Assembly (NCBI GenBank): GCA_947579605.1
Contig: OX388311.1
Location: 30,754,951 to 30,818,950, forward strand
Reading direction: 5' to 3'
DNA length: 64,000 nt
Source: Athripsodes cinereus
Taxonomy: Eukaryota; Arthropoda; Insecta; Trichoptera; Leptoceridae
Every line of letters begins with the position of its first letter. The stretch's first letter is position 1. The notes under the pieces were generated by a model that saw only the letters and a list, made by a program, of their open reading frames with translations, had not been told where the DNA came from and searched no databases. Below, in pieces: positions 1 to 10,261 of this stretch. The position numbers were made by a program, and so were the translations under genes.

Positions 1-465
1 AAGCTAGAGTTTTTCTTGAAAATAAGTAAGCTTGTGAATGCTTTTATCCATTATTCATCCAAATATTCAGTAAAGATGTAACGTTAAGGTACACTTTTCG
101 CTGTTAATGATTCATCGCGGATGATCATCATCCAAAATGACAATTGTGTCGATGGATTATGACGGACGATCATCCAGAGTGACAAATATACATATATATA
201 CCTATGAGATTAAAACTATTTACAGAATTTCGATGTTCATAACCGCATTACTCATTGTTTCCTGTTAGTATTAGGTACAACAGCCTTAGGCTAGCCGCAA
301 AACATCCAAAGCAGACACGTATAAAAGAAAAGTAAGCTGCTCTAAAATGATGGCTATATATGTAACTAACCATACTAACAAGAAAAAGTTTTAATGCCTT
401 AAATTGAAAAATGATACATATATACGTTATATTATAACGGAATTTCATTAATATTTGGTGGCCGG

Positions 466-700
466 TGTGGCGCAGAAATAACGCTCTTAAGTCAGGAGGT
501 CCCGGGTTCGATTCCCGGCCAGGGCAAAATGAAGAATGACCTTTTTCAAATTGTCCTGGGACTGGGTGTTACGTACACATGTGTTTAGGGCATTACTATA
601 TGTGTTTCGTCGCGTAAGTACCTATAATACAAGATTCATATCTGAGTTTGGGACTAGCTCGATATTTGTGCGAATTGTCTTTATTTTATTTTTGTGTAGC
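466..700 (+). repeat. SINE-A: tRNA-derived SINE
   Basis: The head carries an A-box-like TGGCGCAGAAATAACG and a B-box in GTCCCGGGTTCGATTCCCGG, so it resembles a tRNA gene. The anticodon arm is not well formed, and the body runs on into a non-tRNA tail that recurs inverted at 2630-2730. That makes it a SINE and not a functional tRNA gene. Confidence 0.75.
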
Positions 701-1115
701 TCTGCGATCTTGTAATGTCTTCATTAAATTTGCCATTGATTGAAAAAATTTCAAATCTTGAAAGAAATTATTGCATGTGTAATAAAACCTTTTCTAAGAT
801 AATTGAAATTCGTTTATATCCTTTTTATTGAACATTGCTTGTGTAATGATACTTTAAAAAGTGGAATTCGTAGGTGAAAACAATCGTAGAGGGATGGAAA
901 GGGTTGTATAAAGACGGACAAAGAGGTGGGAGTGCGGTGGTTGGAGAAGATGGTTGTTTAGTACAACATATACATATATAAATACCCAACATGTACATAT
1001 TATGTACGTACTGAAGGGTCGAGGACGGTTTTATTGAAGCTACATGAACGGTGAAAAAAAACTGATGTTTTTCACTGTTAAAGAACATTCATTCATTCGC
1101 CATTCAAATTCCGAA
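701..1115. other. No feature recognised
   Basis: AT-rich sequence. The short open frame on the minus strand has no recognisable domain or splice context. Confidence 0.5.
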
Positions 1116-1127
1116 AAAAATCATCAT

Positions 1128-1310
1128 CATCATCATCATCGCCCTCAACGCTCCTCTCGGGAGCACAGGGCAGAAACCAGCCTCCTCCATTCAGAGCGTC
1201 TCTGTGCCAATTGCGTCACCTCTTCCCACGACATTCCTTGCGCTCTGATATCGTTGTCATAGGAACGGTGTATTGTGAAAGAGGGACGCCCGGACACCCG
1301 AAAAAAAACT
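1128..1310 (-). mobile_element. LINE-2F non-LTR retrotransposon 3' end
   Basis: The minus strand encodes RPSFTIHRSYDNDIRAQGMS, then WEEVTQLAQRRSEWRRLVSA and a stop, followed by a (GAT)n tail (complement of the CAT repeat at about 1120-1140). The translated part is identical to the copies at 22850-23205 and 31894-32161. Confidence 0.75.
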
Positions 1311-1554
1311 AGACGATAACCAACCTTCATCATTCAGAGCGTCTTGTGTCAATATAGTCATGTACCTCTTTGCATGACATTTTATTTTATTTATATATTT
1401 ATTTATTCTTTACTGTACATTGATATTTTTTTTATTTACATTTTATACTATTTATTCCAGAAATATAAAACTTAACTACTACAAAAATGTATTAGGTAAC
1501 TAAATATTTCTTTAAATTAAATCTTAATACACATATTTTAAATGAAATCTTAAT

Positions 1555-1680
1555 GCATGAGAAGTTACATGAATGTAGAGGAGGCGAAAGAAGTATGTAG
1601 GGTCAGATTTTTATGGCGTTCCGTTCTCTCTGCCTACCCCACTTGAGATGCGGCGTGAGGGAATAGAATAGAATAGAATA
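1555..1680 (+). mobile_element. LINE-1F 3' end fragment
   Basis: Matches the end of the copy at 10262-10640: ATGAATGTAGAGGAGGCGAA, GCGTTCCGTTCTCTCTGCCT, then ACCCCACTTGAGATGCGGCG and an AATAG tail. Only the last 40 or so codons plus the 3' tail remain. Confidence 0.7.
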
Positions 1681-2032
1681 AAATTATTATGCGGTGTAGG
1701 TCTCGTATTTCACTGCAAATGATCAAAAACAAAATGTGAAAAATAACAGTAACAGTATTCTTTCTAAAATTTAAAGTGAATTCGATTTCCATTCTTTTCT
1801 ATTGTTGTATAGAGTTATAAAAATAAAGTGTTGCGATGATATTTCAATAGCTGGCTGAATGTTTTGTTACTCCACACTAACACAATAAGTACATACCTGT
1901 CGTAATATTGTACCTATACGTGATACTGCTGATGTTTTATGTTCATGTATAAACATTATTATGTTTAAACATAATAAAAACGTACTTTTTTGATACTTAA
2001 AAATACAGCATGTAAATATATGCTATACTATA

Positions 2033-2530
2033 CCCTCACGCCGTGTTCCTAGTGGAGTAGGCAGAGAGAACAGAACGCCATATATGTAGATCTATCATCA
2101 TACCTCATTCGCTTCTTCTACATTCATACAATTTCTAAAACAAGCACGTCGATTTCTCTGACTTAACACACGGCCGTCCTTGAGAATTTGATCCACAAGA
2201 TCAAGCCACTTGGTTTTCATTATATCCCTTCTTTCAGACAAGTATATCCTCTTTTTTATCCATTCATTCCACGTGTTTAAACCATCGTTACTTATTTACA
2301 CGCATTCTATCCATAACACTTCTCCTGCATCCGCTCATTCTTCTAATATCTTTATTCTACACTATATCACGCAACGTTTTACCAACCATTCTTCTCAGCG
2401 GTCGCATCTCCATTGCAATTATTTCACATTCGTCCTTCTTCTGCCACATCCATGTTTCACTTGCATACGTAAGTGATGTTATCAGATTGGTATCGTGTAC
2501 CATTATTTTTACCTTGTTCGACACATTGGT
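2033..2530 (-). mobile_element. LINE-1F 3' portion, decayed
   Basis: The complement reads the same 3' end (ACGGCGTGAGGGTATA) and decayed codons for ASETWMWQKKDECE...MEMRPLRRMVGKTLRD, then the KxxFxH-type and RTTW-type region. This is the C-terminal part of a non-LTR reverse-transcriptase protein, with many stops. Confidence 0.7.
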
Positions 2531-2629
2531 ATTATTATTATTGGACAACATTAACGACACTTCTCTCGAGTGTCGACCAGACGAGTCTCCAGAATGAGTT
2601 TTTTTTTTTCGTATAGAAAATTCACACAG

Positions 2630-2735
2630 ACCGAGCTAGTCCCAAACTATGATATGAATCTTGTATTATGTGTACTAATTCGGCGATACACATATACAAT
2701 GCACTAAACACATATACATGTAACACCTAGAAGTA
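2630..2735 (-). repeat. SINE-A, 5'-truncated copy
   Basis: The reverse complement matches the tail of the copy at 466-700 (GTTTGGGACTAGCTCG, AATACAAGATTCATAT, GTGTTTAG) but lacks the tRNA head, as expected for incomplete reverse transcription. Confidence 0.65.
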
Positions 2736-2823
2736 TTGATGTACTTACCTTGTAAAAAATAAATACCTAATAATTAAGCTCTTAAAAAGGTAGTAAGATT
2801 ATAAAATATATTTTTTTACTTAC

Positions 2824-2905
2824 ATTTTGTATTTGGTTCATTTTGGTGAAGTGCCTTCCGAATTCCCATAAATCCACACCAAACTTGAGTGCCCAGTTTT
2901 TGACC
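2824..2905 (-). CDS. Alpha2/delta calcium-channel subunit-like gene, second coding exon
   Basis: On the minus strand a pyrimidine-rich acceptor (TTTTTTCAG, just above 2905) precedes an 82-nt exon that ends at donor GTAAGT (complement of 2818-2823). With the 2-nt overhang of the exon at 34164-34261 it supplies 1+81 nt and encodes VKNWALKFGVDLWEFGRHFT followed by KMNQIQN. The Lys-x-Trp-Ala plus Trp-x-x-Gly-x-x-x-Thr-Lys pattern resembles the N-terminal region of alpha2/delta proteins, upstream of the VWA_N domain. The exon ends in phase 0. No third exon was recognised between 1 and 2823, so the VWA, Cache and delta parts should lie on the low-coordinate side outside the window. The exon is too short for ordinary ORF calling and is surrounded by transposon debris, so it could easily be missed. 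The exon structure is well supported; the family assignment is fairly confident. Confidence 0.72.
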
Positions 2906-3129
2906 CTGAAAAAATACAAAAATAAAAATAAATTATTTAAAAAATGATGGTTAAAAAAATATTATAGAAAAAAACAAATGGAGGTCTATTCTTTACCGGG
3001 GACTCCACGAAATACTGGATTAACTGTATATCTCACATACAAAAAAAAAATGAAATATCATTCAGCTTCTACACACGACTAGTCTTCCAAAGTTGATTTT
3101 CAACCCCCGACATTGAGGTGATGATTCTT

Positions 3130-3550
3130 TTCATTCTTTTCACATTGCCGGTGTTTAGGTAGTAGAATCCCACAATGAAATTAAAAAAAAATGTTTTTTC
3201 TCCTATATGTTTTGTTACTGAGAGAGACGTCTTTCGTCATACAAGCACATTATCATTCTATTTATTGTGTTGGTGCACACGTAGTACAATTCCATAATTA
3301 GGTCAATTGAAACGTGTGTTTCAATTGACCTAATTGACACAAAGTGTTTCTTTCTACTATAAATTATTGATCTCGAGAGAGATTAATCTTTGATAATGAC
3401 CTGACAAATCGAAAGATGTCTCTCTCATTCACAGTAGAAAGAAAGACTTGTTTCAATTTACCTCACATTGTCAATCTCTTATTATCATTAGTCGATTGAC
3501 AGAGTCCTTTTTAGACGAAAGATATCTCTCAATAAAAAAAACTATGTAGT
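3130..3550. mobile_element. M1-family hairpin MITEs, one or more overlapping copies
   Basis: Contains the M1 end CCGGTGTTTAGGTAGTAGAA, the core GAGAGACGTCTTTCGTC and its inverse, and a perfect 18-bp inverted repeat (3296-3313 against 3318-3335, 4-nt loop). The same modules recur at about 6612-7205 and 26226-26405. No coding capacity, so probably a non-autonomous DNA element. Confidence 0.6.
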
Positions 3551-3877
3551 AGAAAAAAACATTTGTTTTTTAATTTCAGAATATTTTCAGTAAAAATAAA
3601 ATAATAAAACTTTTTTTTACGAAAAATCCTTTAACGACAGCCCATAAAATAAAACCCCGTGATTTTAAGAAGAGGAGTTATTATTGAATTTAAATGATGC
3701 GATAATAATATTTTATCTGTAAACTTTCTTCATCATGGAGAAAATGGATCCGTGGAAAAGAGAGCGAAGGGAGAACGACAACCCTTCGTTCATAGGGAGG
3801 TGCTCGTCATATTAAAATGAAACTAGAATTACCTCTAGAATCCTGTAGGATTACTACTTACTACTCTTGATACAATC

Positions 3878-5110
3878 TAGGCTTGTTCTTGCTCGGTCAT
3901 TTTTGGGAGCGATCTGATCTAGTACAATTGTCCTACGGAACTAGTTCGTACTTCTAGTTCTTTTAGTACTATTAGTTCACTGAATATTTCCATATCATAA
4001 TTATTCAGTCATGAATGTAGTACATGTACTAATAAGAATACAGGATGCATATTATACTAATTAGTACATGTACTAATAAGAATTTAGGATGCATACAGAG
4101 TACATACATAGGAAATGCACATTTATGTAATTTTGTGATTATGAAAATCAATACTTAGTAACTAACAAAGAGAAAATTCAGAGAATATTTTATTTTACTT
4201 TATAATTTGCAGGCTTTGGATTTTCATTTCCATTTCATTTCATCATTTTCATTTCATCCCGTGGAGCACCCGGTAAAGAATCGGTCTCCCACTCTTCAAC
4301 GTAAGTTTTCGAGTGTCCTGTAAAAGGCAGGTGTTCGAAAAAATTAAGACATTTTACATCTTAAATTCAGCGATGAGGTTTGCCACCCATCCTGAATGTC
4401 TTAATTTTATATTGGCACGAAGAGGACAGTTTGCATGTTTCTTACATGCAGCTGATCTGCTGGCTACCCCACTTGTGGGATATGCCGTGATGGTATAGTA
4501 GTAGTAGTAGTAGTATTTTCATTTCAATAAATTTTAATAATTTTGCTATCGACAGTAGGTACCTACTACATTATTATTTTATATGTTTATGAGACGTTCA
4601 TAAGGGATAATATTTTAACTAAGTAAGTCTACTAACTTACAACACCGTTATATAAGTTATATATAATGATACTTTTTCGTCCTTATTGGCGCCATTTTCA
4701 ATGTTCATAGCAAAACAAAACACTAAAAAGGTCTAACACCAATCTGTCTATCTACCACTCTGTACTAGAATACTACCTACTAGAATGTACTTGTACAGTA
4801 CTTGGTGCTTCTTATTAGTTCTTTGACGTCACTGAACTAAAAGAACTAATAAGAAGCAAAAGAGAAGGCACTATATCCTTTATAGAATCATCACATCAAC
4901 TATCTCACTCGCACTCGTTTAAAGTTCCGACATAAACCGAGTGGCGCCGAGCGGAGATGCCGAACGTCACTGGCATTACTTTAGTTCTGTCCGATTGGGA
5001 ATGAATGAACTAAAAGAACTAAGAGCGAATAATATACGGAATAGTTCATTCTAGTACAGTACTGGGAATTAGTTCCTAATAGTACCTAGTACATGTACTA
5101 CACAAGCCTA
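3878..5110. mobile_element. hAT-like non-autonomous transposon with 8-bp target duplication
   Basis: The element runs from TAGGCTTGT to ACAAGCCTA, which are 9-bp perfect inverted ends. It is flanked on both sides by ATACAATC (3870-3877 and 5111-5118), an exact 8-bp duplication as made by hAT transposases. Inside are many TAGTTCT/AGAACTA palindromic motifs and a SINE-B copy; no transposase frame was seen. Confidence 0.7.
4257..4515 (+). repeat. SINE-B, near-complete copy
   Basis: This is the reference copy for the family. The head is GTGGAGCACCCGGTAAAGAA, the middle TCCTGTAAAAGGCAGGTGTT and AATTCAGCGATGAGGTTTGC, and the end GGCTACCCCACTTGTGGGAT, then ATGCCGTGATGGTATAG and (TAG)n. It has no clear tRNA boxes. 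The 3' end is shared with LINE-1F. It lies inside the hAT-like element at 3878-5110. Confidence 0.75.
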
Positions 5111-5549
5111 ATACAATCTTAATCTTGTCTTGATCTAAGTCTTACGATGCGCGAATATCTATAGTAAAAAATACGTGCATGCCAATCAAACGTCTAATGA
5201 TATTTTTATTTTAACGAAATTAGAAGATATATTTGATAATATTTGATAATACTCAATAAATATCATAACAATATTAATGTATACACCAATGTCTGGTACA
5301 TTCTTGTAGTAATTATGTTACAGAATACAACCATAATAGTGGGATTTGTATGCAAATATTTTTGACTATAGTTAATTCGCACATTTTAGGGTTAAGATCA
5401 AGACGAGATTAAGAATATTAATATCGTATTTAGATTGTATCAAGAGTAATCCTGTTGAGACCATATTATTTTTGTTGTTGTTTGTGATAGTAAATTATAG
5501 TATATAGATTTGAAAATTTGATCATAATGCCATCTACCGCAAGTGTAAA

Positions 5550-5725
5550 ACTTGTTTATGGTCGTTTCAGTGAAAGGACCTTTCATCAAAATTATGACGA
5601 GTGGTAATCTCTTTCCTTCATCATCGCTAGTGATCACTATTGATGAAACATCCGTTCACACCTATTCATCTTGGAGGATCATCCGGAGTGATCACTGAAA
5701 GTGAACAAATGTGAACGCCCCTTAT
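5550..5725. repeat. GTTCAC-type MITE segment
   Basis: ACTTGTTTATGGTCGTTTCA, GAAAGGACC, GTGATCACTATTGATGAAAC and AGTGAACAAATGTGAACG are repeated almost unchanged at about 62620-62787. The internal GATGATC/GATCATC palindromes suggest a non-autonomous DNA element. Confidence 0.55.
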
Positions 5726-6393
5726 GCTCATCACAAATATATCTCCAGTAGGTAGTCCTGTCACTGTGCCAAACCACGTTATGCTGGATGGTTTGGTTGT
5801 CGTATAGTAGCTTTGTATCCAGGATACCCATGGTACATATTCCAGTCACGCAGGTTCTGCTATCCTCACAGAAGACATCACGTCCTAATGCTTATCATAA
5901 TATCCTCACGCACTTCACCCTAAATTATTTCACTCACCACTGACTGTTGTCATGCACGATTTCATCAATCGGCCTTAACTTTATTTAGAATATCGTCGTT
6001 GTATATTCAAACGAACATTTTTATTTAGGCATACTCTTTTAAAACTGTTCATTAGGGCATTAAAATTGTTGTTTCGACTTTTTATTGGCATGTGATATTA
6101 TTATTTAATTATTGAATTTTAATATTTGATACTAAGAATCACTTTATAAAAAATGGTTATATTCTATTCTTCTCCAGACCATCCACTCGTTTGCGAGTGA
6201 TTTAGGCATAAAATGTTTATAATGTCATTATAAGCAGTTTATTCTAGAAATTTCAAAACATTTATAAATTCACATACCCCTTTTTGAATATGCAACGAAG
6301 ATATTTACTATTGTTTAACTGGGCTTGGGCACAACGTAAAATTATCAGCTTTAGTTTGTCCACTTATGTACATAATTTTAATTAATTTAACTC

Positions 6394-6590
6394 CGTGGAA
6401 TTCTCGGCAAAGAATAATAATAATCTCCTCTATTTTATATAAGTTTTTGAATGTCCTGTCAAAGGCAAATGTGCCAACAAAAAATAAGACATTCAGGATG
6501 GGTGGCATATCTCATTCCTGAATTTAAGATATAAAGTATATTTTTCAACACCTGCTTTTTACAGAACACTCAAAATCTTATGGAAAAGAC
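6394..6590. repeat. Two SINE-B halves in inverted orientation
   Basis: 6394-6480 matches the SINE-B head in plus orientation (GGCAAAGAAT ... AATGTCCTGTCAAAGGCAAA). 6480-6590 matches the 5' and middle part in minus orientation (AAGACATTCAGGATGGGTGG, CACCTGCTTTTTACAG). Confidence 0.6.
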
Positions 6591-6709
6591 TAGTAGATCA
6601 ATTGATAGCCGTGTGCTCCACATTAGGTAAAAATAGTCTATCATTAGGTGATTTGAAACAATTTTTTCTTTCTTTTGTAAGGTATTGATCACGACTTTCG
6701 ACTTATCAG

Positions 6710-6907
6710 TGGGCCTAGTCAAAACACATTTAAGTGTTACGTTTTCGTTCGAACGTGTCGATGCCGATGACGTTGCGAGAACGTGTCGATTTTCGTAGCT
6801 AAAATACACAAGTAACTACGAAAATTGATACGTTTTCGCAACGTCGTCTACATTCGAACGAAAACGAAACGAAAACGTAACGCTTAAATGTGTTTTGACT
6901 AGGCCCA
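6710..6907. mobile_element. Hairpin MITE with TGGGCCTAGTC ends and CAG duplication
   Basis: The perfect inverted ends TGGGCCTAGTC/GACTAGGCCCA continue through AAAACACATTTAAG and the ACGTTTTCGTTCGAA arms to a central ACTACGAAAAT. It is flanked by CAG at 6707-6709 and 6908-6910. The 3-bp duplication is inferred by comparison with the uninterrupted M1 loop. Confidence 0.65.
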
Positions 6908-6911
6908 CAGG

Positions 6912-7089
6912 TAGAGGGTTATTCCCGGGAATTCCCAGGAAATTTCTTTAATGTTTATTTCCCGTTTACCGGGAAAAAAGCCAAACCTTTAATTTAGTTT
7001 TTTTTTTAATTCCCGGGAATCCCGGGAAATTCATTTTCAAATTTCCCGTTTACCCGGAACGAAAATGATCCGGGAAAAATTACCCTCTA
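6912..7089. mobile_element. hAT-type MITE with exact 8-bp duplication
   Basis: Begins TAGAGGGTTATTCCCGGG and ends CCGGGAAAAATTACCCTCTA. The flanks are CCCACAGG at 6904-6911 and again at 7090-7097. The interior is several copies of TTCCCGGGAA-like palindromes. It sits precisely at the right edge of the MITE at 6710-6907, so it arrived later. Confidence 0.75.
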
Positions 7090-7594
7090 CCCACAGGTCA
7101 TTATCGACCTGATAACTCGAAAGACGTCTCTCTTGTGGTCAATAACTTATAGTAGAAAGAAACACTTATTTCAATAATTTACCTTATTATGGAATTCTAT
7201 CTAGTGTGCAACAACACAATTAATATAGTCTGTCAATTAATTGTGGCACATGGTGATGGGTGATAGTTGATCTTAGAAAGTTTTCCCTTTTTTTCTGTAT
7301 TTATTAGAATATGCACTTAATATCTATTTCGTGTTTGTAAATAGAACTAAGGCGTATGGGTAAATAAATAACTACGACATTCTTCTTAAGTAAGGATGAT
7401 GAAAATTGTTGCGAATTCTTTGACGTTTATTGTAGATTTATGTCTCCTTGCTGAAGCTTAGAGAAATTTTAAGATAAAATAATAATAATAATGTTACACT
7501 AAAAATAATAATACGGCTCTTCAATAAAACAACAAGGAAATATTATAATACGAGTATAGGTAAGTAACTGTTGCCGCACAATAGTAAGATTACC

Positions 7595-8285
7595 ACATGA
7601 ATAAATGACTAGGCAGTTGATTGAACGCCAGCATTCGATTGAATGATAGCTGTTTCGTTGAATCCTAATAACGCGCAAAACGTTCAACATTCTGCTTAAT
7701 CGAAGCTAGATCGATTGTTGAAATTTAGTTTCTATATTTGGCACTGTGGCGCTAGGATTGTTAAACATTACGTTAATGACAGAACGACTTCGATTGCATA
7801 AAAAACTAAATCTAAAACTTGAAATAATGTGTTCAGACAGTCCACCGAAATCTGTCAGGTGCGCTTTGATTTTAACGTAATTCTAAAAATGGCCGACATT
7901 GAGATATTAATCGCGGAGTGTGTGTCTCTGGTCAAAAATGTTGCACTGGAGGATTTTTCCATCTTTTAATCAAGGAAAAAATTACAAAAGCGATAGGAAA
8001 AAGCTGTACGAGCGCAAACTACATACTAACGAACTAACGATAAAAAGTTTCGACCATACATAGATATAGATGCAGTACCTTTCTACGCATGTGCATACGG
8101 AGAAATCAACATAGTTGAGCAAACAAAAGTTAAAAGGTGCTTAAATAAGACGATAAACTTATTGAACATCTGTTCAGATGGTTCAAACGGCGGACAATAC
8201 TTTGAATGCTTGCTCTATATTCGCCCCGTGTGAACACAGTATAACCGCCTAGCCATTCAGATAACTGGCTGTTTCAACTATCAAG
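7595..8285. repeat. Dispersed repeat shared with 31375-31650
   Basis: GAACGCCAGCATTCGATTGA, CGAAGCTAGATCGATTGTTG and GCACTGTGGCGCTAGGATTG are matched in order at 31.4 kb. The ends ATGACTAGGCAGTT and AACCGCCTAGCCAT look like degenerate inverted termini, suggesting a DNA transposon. A short frame starting MADIEILIAECVSL near 7890 is interrupted. Confidence 0.45.
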
Positions 8286-8499
8286 CGGTGATAAAGGTAT
8301 ATATATATATATATTACATCAGCAAGGGTGAAGTATGTACCAATAAGGGTCTTGCAGGGAACTGACGGTACCAACCATAAATACTTGGCTAAATTGATTG
8401 TTCAACAGTTTGTTTTGTGTGCTCTTATTCGCAGTGTGTAAAAGTATCACTCTGCCTACCATTTATAGAAGATGACAAAGATTATTAAATGGTCAAATG

Positions 8500-8625
8500 G
8501 CATGGATGTAACGCTTCTATGTTTTGCGAGGTCCCGGCGGGTTCGATTCTCGACTAGGGCAATTATTTGCAAATTCTCGCGGGTCTAGGTGCTACATGCT
8601 TATGGCTTATGCGATATAATAGTAT
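8500..8625 (+). repeat. SINE-A-like tRNA-derived SINE, diverged
   Basis: ATGTAACGCTTCTATG is followed by GAGGTCCCGGCGGGTTCGAT (B box) and AGGGCAATTATTTGCAAA, the same order as at 466-700. The body has decayed. Confidence 0.55.
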
Positions 8626-8642
8626 TTATGTTATTTATACTA

Positions 8643-8780
8643 TGACAGTATATTCCATAAGTGGGGTAGCCAGCCGACTAAGTGCACGTAATAAACATGC
8701 AAATAATCCTCTTCGTGTCAATAAAAATTAAGACATTCAGAATTAGTGTTTCATCGGTGAATTCTAGACATTTGAGGGCA
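8643..8780 (-). repeat. SINE-B, partial
   Basis: ATAAGTGGGGTAGCCAGCCG, CATGCAAATAATCCTCTTCG and ATTAAGACATTCAGAAT are in minus-strand SINE-B order; the 5' half is missing. Confidence 0.6.
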
Positions 8781-8885
8781 CTCTGTAATTAATTAAATGG
8801 TAGGCCAAAATTCATTTAATCAGATCTCAAAACATAATCCATAATAATAAATACGTAGGAATGAATTCATCATAAATATGTAGAA

Positions 8886-9105
8886 ATGAAGCACCGGGTA
8901 AAGGATTAGTCTCTCACTCTTCTCCGTAAGTTTTCGAGTGTCCTGTAAAAATAGGATGTTCGAAAAAATTAACATATTTTATAACTTTAATTCAGCGATG
9001 AGGTTTACCATTCATCCTGAATATCTTGATTTTATATTGACACGAAGAGGACATCTTGCATGTTTGTGGGATATGCTTTGATGGTATAGTAGTAGTAGTA
9101 GAATG
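8886..9105 (+). repeat. SINE-B with internal deletion
   Basis: The head AGCACCGGGTAAAGGATTAG through CAGCGATGAGGTTTACCATT is intact, but the segment after GGACATCTTGCATGTTTGTG jumps straight to GGGATATGCTTTGATGG and (TAG)n. Confidence 0.65.
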
Positions 9106-9479
9106 AATATCATTCCAGCCATTTGGGACAGATATCCAAACAAAAAAGAAATTAGGAAACGGTGGATTGTGAAAGTGTGAGTGCTATTCCTTACCGGGGA
9201 CGTTATTCTAATCTTGTCTATTATTTCTAAAATTACACTTTTTTCCTTTGTTTTTTTTTTTGTTAATCATGGAATAATTATGTATTTTTTATTATTATTA
9301 TTTGTATACACTGTTACTTATATTGTTAAGTATATTTATTTTTTTAAGATTGGTATTATGTATAGTTTTCTTTTATTATTAAATTGTTGTTTATTTAGTT
9401 TGTTACTGTTTATTTTAATTCGATGTGAAATGTGTATTTTTTGTTTTGTTTTATATAGACGAAAGTTCTTGTTTTTGAA

Positions 9480-9680
9480 AGAGAGAATGAAAAAACGATT
9501 TGCGAGATTAAAATTGGTGACGAATGTTTGGATCAAGTAAGTGAGTATGTATATTTGGGAAGTATGTTTACAAGGGATGGAAGATGCGATAGGGACATTG
9601 AAAGAAGGAAAGTGGCCGGTGCTAGAGTAAACGGTGCGCTTCGACCCATTGTCAGCAATGACAATGGGTCGAAGCGAAGA
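9480..9680 (+). mobile_element. Non-LTR reverse-transcriptase fragment ending in a hairpin
   Basis: Encodes DQVSEYVYLGSMFTRDGRCD, then RDIERRKVAGARVNGALRPI. This is the conserved segment after the RT catalytic domain of many insect LINEs. The reading then folds back on itself: 9637-9654 and 9659-9676 form a perfect 18-bp inverted repeat with a 4-nt loop. Confidence 0.7.
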
Positions 9681-10261
9681 CACAGTGGAATAACTAAACT
9701 ATTTTATTAAAATTGCATAATTCCACCAAGAACCATCAATCAATAAGTTACAATTTATCAGAAAGTACTCGTTATCTGCAAGTGTCAATTTGATGTTTTA
9801 TCAGTAAAACCGAGGATAACTACACTAGAATGTACAGGAAAAAAATACATTTGAATATCAAATTTATTATCAAGAAAAGAAAAAATTAATTACCTACCTA
9901 CTTAATAACCATTTATTTACTTATTACTGATAGTTTTTGTAGGACCAGTTTTACCTTGTTTAAAATTAAAAATAATGATCTTTTTTTGTGATATTGGTTC
10001 AACTTAATTCTAACGAGAAGTTTAAATGAAACAATAATATAATACAGTCGATTCCGCTTAATTGGGACACATCGGGACTTGGGCATTTTGTTCCAATTAA
10101 GCGGCTGTCCCAATTAAGCGAAGTTCACTTTTTTGATTTTTTTTTTTTTTTTTTTGATCTTTTTTGATTTTTACACACATAAAATAACAATGCATATTTT
10201 TTTCAATAATTTTATTTTATATTAGAAGAATGAGATATTAGAAGAATGATATTAGAAGAAT

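Larger units (their letters stand above)
3844..5455. mobile_element. M2-family MITE split by a hAT-like insertion
   Basis: The left end CTGTAGGATTACT...CTCTTGATACAATC and the right end GATTGTATCAAGAGTAATCC are the two arms of the M2 family (compare 22281-22497). They are separated by the element at 3878-5110. Removing that element and one copy of the duplicated ATACAATC restores arm continuity on the left. The right part also carries the ACTATAG...TTTTTGACTATAG core. Confidence 0.65.
6612..7205. mobile_element. M1-family MITE carrying two nested insertions
   Basis: The left part (TTTCTTTC...GACTTTCGACTTATCAG) and the right part (CATTATCGACCTGATAACTC, AAAGACGTCTCTC, AGTAGAAAGAAACACTT) are the two arms of the M1 hairpin. 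They are interrupted in the loop by the elements at 6710-6907 and 6912-7089. Confidence 0.6.

Noticed and set aside
466..540. Possible tRNA gene
   Set aside because: It has A- and B-box-like sequences but poor stems, and a tail repeated elsewhere without the head; it is a SINE.
9181..9540. 119-codon hydrophobic protein candidate
   Set aside because: The Phe/Leu/Ile/Tyr-rich reading comes from T-rich sequence and runs directly into a LINE fragment; no real membrane-protein features.
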